Below are positions 55,718-64,000 of a DNA stretch of 64,000 bases, piece by piece. Each line of letters opens with the position of its first letter. Position 1 is the first letter of the stretch. Source of the DNA: Platanthera guangdongensis (lineage: Eukaryota; Streptophyta; Magnoliopsida; Asparagales; Orchidaceae); NCBI GenBank assembly GCA_039583875.1, contig CM077162.1, forward strand, positions 114,606,589-114,670,588, in the 5' to 3' direction. The notes under the pieces are model-generated. The model searched no databases, was not told where the DNA came from, and worked only from the letters and a program-made list of their open reading frames with translations. A program made the translations under genes and the position numbers.

Positions 55718-56229
55718 TCTCCATTTGAGAATGTCTTTCCGAGAGATCTTGAGGCATTGACGATCTTCGTAAGGCAAGTGTACATATTATCCACCTCCTC
55801 ATCGATCTCCATTCTGAACTGTTCATATTCAGATTCTAGTTGGAACAACTTCTACTCATTTGCCTGCGAAGTATCTTCATGTGTTAGCTCTAATAATCGC
55901 CAGATATCATATGCAGTTTCACAATTGCAAATTCTATTTAATTCAGTTTTGTGTAGTGCACAAAATAAAGAGTTCATGGCTTTCGCATTATAAGTACATC
56001 TCAGCTTATCCGCGTCATCCCATTTAACTCGTGGTTTCTCTAGAGTTTGATCTCCTACCGTGACAGTGGGTGCAATGTACTTTGATTCTACCATGACCTA
56101 TACATCCATGCTTTGCTTCTTTAGAAAAATTCTCATGCACATTCGCCAGTGACTATAATCAGTTCCTACAAATATTGGTGGTCTACTCACTCCCTGCCCC
56201 TCAGGAAAGGCAAGATTATAGTTGTTCAT
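55718..56229 (-). pseudogene. Copia-4 Gag, N-terminal half
   Basis: ATG at 56229 (minus) starts MNNYNLAFPEGQGVSRPPIF, then WRMCMRIFLKKQSMDV. Next is a stop (TAG in place of the usual Trp), then MVESKYIAPTV, KWDDADKLRCTYNAKAMNSLF, CETAYDIWRLLELTHEDTSQ. This is SIRE/Maximus gag. It is cut at 55718 by the chromovirus; CTAAG at 55713-55717 is the duplicated target. Confidence 0.88.
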
Positions 56230-56260
56230 CTTGCTTCAGGATGTTAAGCCTTTTTGAAGC

Positions 56261-56278
56261 AACTTAGCTCTGATACCA
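56261..56278 (-). promoter_or_regulatory. Primer-binding site of copia-4
   Basis: The minus strand reads TGGTATCAGAGCTAAGTT two bases after the LTR end TTTAACA. Confidence 0.88.
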
Positions 56279-56280
56279 CT

Positions 56281-57366
56281 TGTTAAATTTAGTGAGCAAC
56301 CTTAGGGGGGAGTGAATTAAGTTTGTAGAGATATACTGGAGGTTAAAAAATACTTCTGAAACACGGAGCAAATTTTCGGGACTATCACCGAGAGATATAA
56401 ATATCGCTGGTGATATCAATCGAAGGCGTGTTCTTTGCTACCGAAAATCGTATCAGCGTACGCACAAAAATCAATCAAATACTCTGCAGTGAAAACATTT
56501 TATTAAGGATTAAGCAAATAAAAATGATTTCATTTACAAATTTGAAACTAGATCTCCATGACGTCATAGATCGGAGATAGTGAATCGAAAAATTTTGTAG
56601 TTTCTATTCTGACTCTCCTCTTCAGAAGATTTCCACATATTCCTCCCAAGAATCTAACGACCTCCCATCTCCCATGTCGATTTCTCACGAACTCCTCCCA
56701 GGAATTCGATGTCCACCATGGATGATTGCTCTGCACAAAGTACACCAGAAAATACAAGAGAAGAAAGAGAGATAGATTAAAGAAATTCTGCTCCCTCAAA
56801 ATATGTCTCCGGAGGCGGCGAGGGATCGTTGCTTTTTATTTTTGTTACTTAGGCACTCAATTGTCTTTAGAATCTCCTTCAAGTATTCTTTTTCCAAAGA
56901 TCTTCGTTCTTGAAAGAGGGAAGGGTTCTTCTCCTTAGATTGGCGGCTCGGTGCAGCAGAGAACAAGGTGCCCATTGGACGTTCTAGGGTTCTACCCTCC
57001 CTTATTGAAAATAAAACACAGTTATATACTTATAAAAATCACTATCGCCGATGATATTGATATTGCCCGACAATAGTACTTTTGGCATGTCTACTCCAGC
57101 TGTCCTGCTTTATGATAGCAAGACGTCAGAACATTCCTTTGTCGTTTTTATGAAAATGCGTGGAGTCCGATTTAACAGCTTGCTTGGACTAGATAAGGGA
57201 AGGGTGGCCTGCTCTTCCATGCATATTTTTGTTACCAAATTTGGTTCCCGCTACTTTTTAACTTTTGGACCACATGGATCGCTGACCTGGAAATCCAATA
57301 ATGTGGGGCATTAGCAATATCGCAAGCGATAGTTGATGACTTGCTTTGGTATAGCCTGTCGATACA
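56281..57366 (-). repeat. 5' LTR of copia-4 (outer border uncertain)
   Basis: The inner end TGTTAAATTTAGTGAGC (plus) next to the PBS is clear, and the CTTAGGGGGGAGTGAATT block is SIRE-like. Inverted motifs of the type TATCGCC/GGCGATA occur at 56382-56417, 57042-57079 and 57317-57335. The right border is not fixed: no second LTR copy is in the window to compare. CGATACA at 57366 is one possible end. Confidence 0.55.
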
Positions 57367-57726
57367 ACCCATCATGACGACATTTCCAGTTGTCACAACG
57401 ATCCACTCCATAAGAGCACAAAGAAGAGTTGGCGGCGCCGGATGAAGCAGGCCACTCACTGCATTGATGATCCAGCGCCGGAAGTAAGGCTGAAAAAGAA
57501 GAAGAAAGAAGGCCTGGCGGAACCGGGCGGAGAAGTCCCGAACGGAACAGAGCGGAATGCGAGGGCGCGGGGTCGAAGCGGACGAAGGCCTGGCGGGGTC
57601 GGGCGAACGACTCACAAGAGTCGCGAGAGATGGTTGGCATGAGCGGGAGAGAGGTCGGCAGGCGAGTGAGAACGGCAGAGCGGATAGAAATTTAGGGTAC
57701 CAGAAACTTGTGAAGCTTTGATACCA
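57367..57726 (-). other. Leader of a short-LTR copia (copia-5), fragment
   Basis: GC-rich on both strands, ending at the right in a PBS (minus strand TGGTATCAAAGCTTCAC, 57726-57710). The open frames here (for example 57640-57311) show no recognised domain. Only the first few hundred bases of the element remain. Confidence 0.5.
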
Positions 57727-57855
57727 TGTTCGACGGCAGAATGATTTGATTTCATTTAAATATTAGGTCCCTCTTTATATTGAGGTAATACAATAATAAA
57801 GGGAGAGGAAACTAAAAAAATAAAACACAAAAGGCATATTCTAACAATTTCTACA
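57727..57855 (-). repeat. 5' LTR of copia-5 (129 bp)
   Basis: It runs TGTTCGACGG to ATTTCTACA on the plus strand, immediately beside an initiator-Met-type PBS. There is no second copy in the window, so the outer end is inferred from the CA terminus and typical short copia LTR size. Confidence 0.6.
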
Positions 57856-58140
57856 TAACACCTGAATAACACCACCAAACTGTGTCATAGTCATTTTATG
57901 TTAGATATGAATGCAACTAAACACTTCACTTTTCTATTTTAACAAATAAACTCACGCAATACGAGAAAAACAATTAATAAAAGTCACAAATCATTTACAT
58001 TCATATAAAGATAACACAAGGAAAGGACCTCAAACATTTAAGTGAATTACATAGAAGGGAAAAAACTACGATAAGATACATGATGTTGACAAACATGTTT
58101 CGACTATTTATAAGCATCAAAAGAAAATACTTAAGCAAGC
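57856..58140. other. AT-rich stretch, nothing recognised
   Basis: I see no coding similarity, terminal repeat or target duplication. It could be degenerate copia-6 sequence or filler. Confidence 0.4.
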
Positions 58141-58385
58141 AACTGAAAGCAATAAAAAGTTTAGTAAGATATAAATAGGGTTGCCCAAGGCGTTGATGCC
58201 ATCATTGGATATCATGGATAGTGTGAGCGTAGGTGGTGGAGAGCGAACAGTGGGGCAAAGAATGGTCCAACAAGTGCAGTTCGCCAACAGTTCTACCACT
58301 ACCAATGTTCTGTTTTGTAGACAGATCCTGAAAAACACAAACATTAGGAAATAAAACACCTAGCAATTTAATAAATTAGTTAAAT
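58141..58385 (-). pseudogene. Copia-6 pre-integrase fragment
   Basis: The minus strand from 58325 reads DLSTKQNIGSGRTVGELHLL, then a WHQRLGQPYLYLTK stretch, the start of the copia pre-integrase finger. An AT-rich piece (58330-58385) separates it from the protease frame, and the reading fades at about 58141. Confidence 0.65.
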
Positions 58386-58387
58386 GA

Positions 58388-58699
58388 CTAATGAATAGAA
58401 GATTGTGTGGGAACAAAGATATATGCAACACAAAAGAGAGAAAAAACATGAAAACGAGGAATTGTTCCTCTGACAGTAAGAGATGAAAGTGAACCATTCG
58501 CCACAATAATTTTTTCACGATCCGTGAGGGGAGGGTAGGAGGTAAAACCTGACGCAGTTTCGGTCATATGGTCGGTAGCGCCCGAGTCAATGATCCACTC
58601 TGATCGAGATGAAGACGCAACATGGACACTCAGGATACCTGAAATGACAAAGGAAGCGTCAGGATCAATTGTCACAGAATAGGATTCTGAACACAACAT
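58388..58699 (-). pseudogene. Copia-6 protease
   Basis: A 103-codon open frame with SEWIIDSGATDHMTETASGF; the catalytic Asp-Ser-Gly is intact, followed by IIVANGSLSSLTVRGTI. Gag lies upstream, pre-integrase downstream. It would cleave the polyprotein. The frame is short because both neighbours are frameshifted. Confidence 0.8.
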
Positions 58700-59642
58700 T
58701 TCGACTAAATGCCTCCAGCTCCTCGGCCGAAAGCCCCCCTCCCCTCATAGGGAAGACCATCCACATACACTTCGCTAGTATGAGTAGAGTATTGTGAGCG
58801 AGCAACAAATTCTACTTCACCACCATGGTATCTATCCGGCCACTGCCACCATTCTTATGACTAGGGGGCAGATGAGAATGCAAGAGATATCACGTGTCCT
58901 TATTATGTCCCTTCCGTCCGCAGTGGTCATACATAGGTGGGGTGTGAGTGGGAGGACAACGACCAAGCCCAACAAGAGCAAAGTGATCGATTTGAGCGAT
59001 AAGAGCAAGAGAGCATTGACGATTCTCATCACTGAGGATCATGTTGAATGCTTCCCTAAGAGAGGGAAGATGCTCACGATGATGAATATGTAAAGTACAA
59101 TATCAAACTTCATGTTGAGGCCAATAAGGAATACATGCACCCGAAAACGGTCTTTGCCCTTCTGAAGGTTGACTCCATCGGCAGTGCTTGTTGTAATGAA
59201 GCTGTTGAAGTAATCCAATTCGTGCTAAAAGCATTCAAATTTTGAGTAATAGGTAGAAACAAACAAGGATCCTTGTTTCAACTCCAAAGCACGATGTGCG
59301 AGCTCATTGATTTGCATCGAGCTACCAACTTGCGAGTAAGTCTCACGGGCTCGAGTTCAAATCTCATGGACAGAGTCCATGAACATATAACTGAGGTACA
59401 TCGGAGTGGAGTAACCTGTAGACAACCAAAGAATTATTTGCATCCTATTTCCTCCGTGTGGGATCAGTACATGGTGGTTGAAAGACGGTTCCATCAATAT
59501 GCCCATATAACTGGTGACTACAAATAGCATGCTGAGGGACCTTGGACCATTCAATGTAATTCGTGTCAACCAAATCCACTGTAGTGATCTTCAATAATCC
59601 GGATTGTTATGCCCATATAACTGGTGACTACAAATAGCATGC
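58700..59642 (-). pseudogene. Copia-6 Gag remnant
   Basis: The minus strand shows a zinc-knuckle-like YDHCGRKGHNKDTWYLLH near 58935-58880 (last Cys changed to Trp) and LPSLREAFNMILSDENRQ near 59065-59010. Further upstream are scattered gag-like pieces with many stops. A 35-bp direct repeat (59498-59532 and 59608-59642) lies at its N-terminal end. Confidence 0.65.
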
Positions 59643-59881
59643 CGGAACTAGAAAATGATCTGCTTCTGTGGTGGAGAGAGACGTTGCGGTGGAGAAGCTA
59701 CTACAGTAGAGCGACAAGCTGTTGCTGCAGTGGTGCGACGAGGCGTTGCGGTGGAAAAGCTGCTGCGGCGAGTGGAGAAACTTGTGTTGTTGTGACGAGC
59801 AGAGAAGGAACGATGAGGAAAAGCTGCGCTGGAATGGTACAGCTTCGATGAACGGAGAAGGTTTGCGGAAGAGAGGCCTTG
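59643..59881 (-). other. Copia-6 leader, part next to gag
   Basis: A GC-rich stretch with a repeated GTTGCGGTGGA unit (59674, 59740). It ends in CCTTG (59877-59881), the target duplication of the solo LTR. Confidence 0.5.
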
Positions 59882-61288
59882 TGATGTAGGGGTAGGCTAG
59901 TGGTGCTCGGAAACTAGGACTCTACGTGCACGTGTGAGGGAATATGCGAATGCGATGCTACATGCAATGAGCAGTCGGAAAGCAATGACTAATAATGTAA
60001 GCAATGAAAGTCAGCAGCACCACGCAGTTAATCGAAATAAAAAGCAATAAATAACTTTGACAATTTGGCAACGGCTTCCTCCGCACGGAGGGCCTGAGCA
60101 AGCGGCGGCGACTAATTTCACAATAAATATTAGCGTATAAAACAACAACTACCAAACTATGATCACAGCACAAATATAGATAAACGATCAAGTGTCAATG
60201 TTAAGTACAAACATAATACCATGAAATACTCACGATGCAGTGGGCTGATCCGAGGCGATGGAGGATTTGACGAACCGGATGCAAAACGAGCGATCGGAAG
60301 TGGAATTGGAGGCGACGCGGCGATGGCGGTGGCTGCCTTCGGCGAAGAGTGGCGGTAACGGACGGTAAGACGACGGATCCGGCCACAAATGAGTAGATCC
60401 GGGCCGGGGGAAAATAGATCCGATGATTTGGAGCGGATCCGAACAAAAATGGAAGGTTTGGGTGGAGGGGATAACGGATCGGAGTGTCGGTGGATAGATC
60501 CGCTAATTTTGGGATGGATCTGGGCTACGGGAGTGAGAATATGTAAGTGGAGAGTAGATCGGGGGGAGGTAGTGCTAGATCAATTAGATCTAGAATTTTC
60601 GGAGTGTTGGGGGGGTGGATCCACGAGGGGAAGGAAAGGAGGGGGCGGGTAGGGCTAGAGGGGCCCTAGGGGGACTCGGATTTGGGCAAGGAGGGGGCTG
60701 AGAGGTGCTGGCCTGTAGCAGCCTTGTCGGCCAAACAGGGGAAAACAGGGGGGGGATCGGAAATCTACAGGTTTCACTGTAGCCAGAGGCGGAGTCGGCT
60801 TCAAAGCCCTGTAGCAACCGGCGGCTGGTGGGCTCCTGGATGGGTTCTGGGGGCTGAAACGAGATCTCGAGGGATGGAAAATGAAGGTGGGAGGAAGGGG
60901 ATACCGTGGGGAAAAGATTGGCGGCCTAGGAGTCGTCACCTAGGGTTCCACGGCGTCGGCACCGAGGAGGGATCGCTGGAATCCGGGATTATCCTTCTCC
61001 AAATTCTGCAATGCCCTTGGAATCAGCCCCTAACATCCTATTTATAAGAAAAACATAACTTAGGGCATCCCCATCAACGGCTATGATTGGCCGGTGGGTT
61101 AGTCCTTGAAAAACATCAAAATACACTCAAAAAAATTAAAGTAATATAGTGATTTGACTCGCGACGACATCCCGGACGCAATCGCGGAGTCCAATCGGCG
61201 ATCCGATCAAGTCTTTCTGCGCGAGTACATGTATGTGGGCCCCGCCTTGCGGCGAGCTCCTCCAAGTGCATCCGATGGCTCCCCATCA
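59882..61288 (-). repeat. Solo LTR of the chromovirus family (1407 bp)
   Basis: It runs TGATGTAGGGGTAGG to GCTCCCCATCA and is collinear with the two chromovirus LTRs. The perfect target duplication CCTTG (59877-59881 and 61289-61293) shows that a full element once sat here and its internal part was removed by LTR-LTR recombination. GC-rich open frames inside are not genes. Confidence 0.92.
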
Positions 61289-61293
61289 CCTTG

Positions 61294-61360
61294 GAGCAGC
61301 TTGGAGCAACAAGCGGCACGTTTGTTTGCAAGCGAGAACGGCGGGTTCGTTCTGATACCA
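61294..61360 (-). promoter_or_regulatory. Copia-6 leader start and primer-binding site
   Basis: The minus strand reads TGGTATCAGAACGAACCC at 61360-61343, initiator-Met type with one change, followed by a short leader into the solo LTR target. Confidence 0.75.
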
Positions 61361-61362
61361 AG

Positions 61363-61475
61363 TATAGAGAAGCGGGAAAATCTTATTATGTTAAAAACAA
61401 TTACACAGACATCCGTCTTACCACCGTATATATATAGATCCATCATGTGACACAAAATTATCATCACGTGTAACA
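61363..61475 (-). repeat. 5' LTR of copia-6 (about 113 bp)
   Basis: On the minus strand it runs from TGTTACACGTGATG to TTCTCTATA (terminal CA changed to TA) and has a TATA box CTATATATATACGG. There is no second copy for comparison. Confidence 0.55.
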
Positions 61476-62018
61476 TGAAAAACTATCATATATTCAACTC
61501 CTTATCCTCGATGACAAGTGGTTAGGAGCGAAGTACTATTTCCCTGTTACCATGCTGAGGGACAGTGGTATAAAGATTCTAAGATGTACTGTTTAATGTA
61601 TATTTTTTTAATATATATAATAGAGGTACCATCCTTATGAACAATAGATGAATTATTAAGATGATACTCCTTAAGAAATAAACTGACAGTTAAAGTAAGA
61701 TTTTTCTGTTGATACTTTAAAATAAATTGGGTAACAGACTCGCACCTTTTATGAATACATGGAGTTTCTTATCTCCTTTGAATCTTGGTCTCCATTTTCC
61801 ATTCCGACCTTTATGTAATGTTGTAATTTAATTTTATGATGTACTATAAGGACCCTGAAAGGTACAAGTGTATAAAACTATTACATGATTATCCGTGATC
61901 TCTTTTTTAGAGGAGTTCTATAGCATATAATATTTGTCTGTTAGCCTACCTCACTATAGTGGGGTAAAGGATTGAGTGTTGTTGTTGTTGTAGGATTCAT
62001 CTGTAGCTAAATTTTCAG
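61476..62018 (+). other. Intron-like sequence upstream of the glucosylceramidase exon
   Basis: AT-rich, no coding similarity, ending in ATTTTCAG at 62011-62018, a good splice acceptor. It contains an RTE tail near 61940-61992. Whether it belongs to a real intron depends on upstream exons outside the window. Confidence 0.55.
61940..61992 (+). repeat. RTE LINE 3' tail fragment
   Basis: GTTAGCCTACCTCACTATAG, then GGGGTAAAGGATTGAGTG and a GTT repeat. It matches the 3' end of the LINE at 16745-16789. Only about 50 bp of the element are present: an extremely 5'-truncated insertion. Confidence 0.8.
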
Positions 62019-62309
62019 GTACACTAGAGCATGTGGGCTATTGCCAATCGTTGACTATGAGAAGGCTAAAAAAGCACTCCAGAAGGTTTATGATTTCAAT
62101 GTTTTGAAGTTCAAGGGTGGAAAGCGAGGTGCCGTTAATGGAATGAAACCAGACGGCACTGTTGATGTGTCGGCATTACAATCGAGAGAGATTTGGTCTG
62201 GTGTTACATATGCTGTTGCCGCAACCATGATTCAGGAGGGCATGCCTGAAGCTGGATTTAAAACTGCAAAAGGAGTCCATGAAACTTCCTGGTACAAGGA
62301 AGGACTTGG
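62019..62309 (+). CDS. Exon of a non-lysosomal glucosylceramidase (GBA2/GH116 family)
   Basis: A single 291-nt exon, open throughout, flanked by an acceptor (TTTTCAG) and a donor (GG|GTACGT). Translated pieces [60 protein letters not shown] and [10 protein letters not shown] match the C-terminal half of the plant enzyme, which cleaves glucose from glucosylceramide at membranes. Exon phases are 1 nt in and 2 nt out, so neighbouring exons must supply the rest. No other exon is recognisable in the window. A continuing frame through the donor hits a stop 14 nt later, as expected for an intron. It could be one exon of a live gene with very large introns, or a stranded gene fragment. Confidence 0.85.
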
Positions 62310-62709
62310 GTACGTTCTTCAATTCTAGAGAGTTGTAACATTGATTTTAAATTGTAAACAGCCTTTGCAAACTTCAGTTATGCTCCTTTCACTCTTCTAC
62401 GTCAAAATTAACATTGTCCCGGAATTCACGGCAGTTCTAGCATCCTTTAGTTTATTACTTTTGATTTACTAGCATTGATACTATTCTGTCATTAGAACCT
62501 TAGCATCCATTCAGGGCCAATCTGTTTATGTGGAACGAGACCTATATTAAATGCACGGAGTTGCATGAGTTTTCTAATGCGGAACAATATTCTAAACAAG
62601 CCCATTCACCCATAGGTAGGATGCTTGACCTCAAAGATATATTTTTAATTTTAATTTGATGATTTGGGAGTGGGTCGGTTGCCTTTACTTGCTTTCTGAT
62701 ACAACAAGA
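62310..62709 (+). other. Intron-like sequence downstream of the exon
   Basis: It starts with donor GTACGT and is T-rich. No coding match was found; the expected next exon (FQTPE region) is not seen before the next element. Confidence 0.5.
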
Positions 62710-63061
62710 TGTTATGAATCCTTTGCTAGTTATCTAGTTAAATATTATTATTTCACGTTTTTATGTATCGAGACATGTTGTGTCAAGTCAAGTTATGAGC
62801 ATCGTAGTATTTTGTGTTTTATATTCCACATATTTTATTACGTTCAGATATTTACACCTGTGCCATTCGGAACCTTATATATGGAGGTCATGTCATGTAA
62901 TGAAGGCAATCAATGAATGAGAAAGTTTCTTCTCTCCTTCCTCCAACCTTTAGGGTTTCATCTTCCTCTCATCTCCTCCGCTATTTCTAAGATTAATACC
63001 CCTTTGTATCCTCACTTCCACACGGCATCCTCTGACAAGCCACCAAAACGAGCACATAACA
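62710..63061 (+). repeat. Probable 5' LTR of a further LTR element (352 bp)
   Basis: A plausible start TGTTATGAATCC, TATA-like CTTATATATGG near 62874-62884 and end GCACATAACA. A PBS-like TTAGTATCAGATGCTC follows (63065-63080), which resembles TTGGTATCAGAGC with two changes. The partner LTR would be right of the window. Confidence 0.55.
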
Positions 63062-63786
63062 AACTTAGTATCAGATGCTCTTTCCTCCCCTCCAACCCAA
63101 CATTTTTGTTTTGTTATTCCAACGGCCGCATAGTCACGCCTTTCTTTGTTTCTCCATGCACATCTCTCAGTCGTAGATGCAGCAACCACGAGTTACATCC
63201 ATTTTCATCAGTGTCGTTTCCTCCCTCAAGCCCGACGAGACCTTCTCGCTGTTTTGTCAAAACAATCAAGCAGCTACGACACTCTCATCGACATCGACTC
63301 CAACAACTCGCTTCCTTGCATCTTTCCTGCCAGACGCTCATTCCCCTGCAGCTTCCTCGACATCGCGCAGCTTCTCAACCTTGTCATCGTTAATTCAACA
63401 ACCCTCTGCTTCCTCGGTGAGGAAGCCCCCTCACAGTCCTCTCCTACAATCCGTCGTATCCAGTGATTCCTTCACCCGCCTCTTCGTCTTCGAACAGAGG
63501 CCGATTCTCCATCAACTTCGACGACCGTCTGGGATCTTCTACCCTCCCCCATTCGCCCCGTGTCTCCATCGCGTCGTACCTATTGCTTCATCCTCAAGAA
63601 GCCCATCTCCTCTTCTGCAATTTCGACCAAGTCACTTGATATCTCCTCGAGCCCCTCAGTTCTGAGTCACTGTCCCCATCGAACCACACATTCCGCAGCA
63701 GTCCCTGTGCTATCGATTTAGTTGATTGAAATTTTTGATTAATTAATCTACTTGATTACTTGATTAATTATCACGTCAATTGAATT
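63062..63786 (+). other. Pyrimidine-rich leader of that element
   Basis: It is rich in C and T, which keeps several frames open (62917-63393, 63177-63665) without protein similarity. An AT-rich TTGATTAATTAATC-type repeat precedes the ATG at 63787. Confidence 0.45.
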
Positions 63787-64000
63787 ATGGAGAACAATGA
63801 ACTAATCGAACAAATACTCGTTCAGCTTGACAGTTTTGAGGTGTGGATTGACCGCACATGTGATGCGCTCCAAACTCAACTTGTTGAGTGTTGCGGCTCG
63901 CCATGCCCCGCAGGCAGAAATTCCATCACTCTGCCGCCTCATCCTCAATCTACCGTAGCATTACCGTTCTCATCGCCAATTACCCGGTTGCCACTTCTGA
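63787..64000 (+). CDS. Possible start of gag, incomplete at window end
   Basis: The frame from ATG 63787 is open to the window end: MENNELIEQILVQLDSFEVW, then DRTCDALQTQL and a Pro-rich stretch. A short helical N-terminus followed by prolines is common in gag of gypsy elements, but this is too short to assign. Position after an LTR, PBS and leader supports gag. Confidence 0.4.
   Translation, partial: MENNELIEQILVQLDSFEVWIDRTCDALQTQLVECCGSPCPAGRNSITLPPHPQSTVALPFSSPITRLPLL

Larger units (their letters stand above)
1709..57366 (-). mobile_element. SIRE/Maximus-type copia element copia-4, the outer host of the nest
   Basis: Its minus-strand parts are scattered but in the right order: 5' LTR (from 56281), initiator-Met PBS, gag N-terminus (56229-55718), gag C-terminus with zinc knuckle (50234-49307), protease (near 48600-48729), pre-integrase domain (48380-48108), reverse transcriptase YVDD part (37728-37153), RNase H (18089-17690), long 3' UTR (17689-16804 and 2489-1736) and PPT. 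Reading frames resume across the breaks at 18094/37153 and 50234/55718 when the inserted elements and one copy of each target duplication are removed. About 1.6 kb of integrase and N-terminal RT is missing at the Athila insertion. Stops are scattered throughout. The gag and PPT style fit SIRE/Maximus. The 3' LTR is out of the window; the outer border of the 5' LTR is uncertain. Confidence 0.8.
58141..61475 (-). mobile_element. Copia-6, 5' half of a short-LTR copia, minus orientation
   Basis: From the right: 113-bp LTR-like end with PBS, leader split by a solo LTR, gag remnant with zinc knuckle, protease, start of the pre-integrase domain. Everything downstream (integrase core, RT, RNase H, 3' LTR) is missing. 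Heavily mutated. Confidence 0.72.

Noticed and set aside
57311..57640. Open frames of 109 and 127 codons on the minus strand
   Set aside because: They overlap each other in the GC-rich leader of copia-5 with no recognised domain.
63177..63665. Ser/Pro/Thr-rich open frame of 162 codons
   Set aside because: It is a C/T-rich leader of an LTR element; overlapping frames are also open and no domain is present.

Overview
This window is nuclear DNA of a flowering plant, almost entirely filled by nested retrotransposons. The evidence is Ty1/copia and Ty3/gypsy families of plant type (SIRE/Maximus, Tekay and other chromoviruses, Athila), primer-binding sites for plant initiator-Met tRNA, a plant RTE-type LINE, and one exon of a plant GH116 glucosylceramidase gene. 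I cannot name the species. No rRNA, tRNA, CRISPR or prokaryotic operon structure was seen. Names such as copia-1 or Tekay-2 are local labels.

Layout, outermost level first. A minus-strand SIRE-type copia (copia-4) runs from its 5' LTR near 56281-57366 leftward to its polypurine tract near 1714-1735; its 3' LTR lies beyond the left edge. It is cut open by (1) a Tekay-family LTR fragment at 406-1708, itself cut by a copia whose 3' end is at 1-405; (2) an RTE LINE (2504-16789, 14-bp target duplication), cut by copia-1 (3456-15011, ACGTT), which is cut by a non-autonomous Tekay-family element (6554-12972); (3) copia-3 (18095-37152, AAATG), which holds a near-complete Tekay element (19958-29129, GATGA) in its leader and the 3' half of a second SIRE element with an env-like ORF (31530-36729) in its pol; (4) two Athila-family elements in opposite orientation (37729-39803 and 41553-48107) with other LTR pieces between them; (5) a non-autonomous chromovirus (50240-55712, CTAAG). 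Most target duplications are still readable, so the insertion order can be reconstructed.

To the right, 57367-61475 holds pieces of two short-LTR copia elements in minus orientation and a solo chromovirus LTR (59882-61288, CCTTG). At 62019-62309 lies the only host coding sequence recognised: an open exon with both splice sites. It is followed by an intron-like stretch and the start of another LTR element (62710 to the window end).

The longest intact coding sequence is the Tekay-2 pol (22133-25488). Its gag and pol are separated by what looks like a 109-nt spliceosomal intron whose removal puts both in one frame. Nearly all other coding regions carry stops, frameshifts or deletions. Several elements keep gag, or gag plus protease, but lack reverse transcriptase, so they would need enzymes from related autonomous copies.
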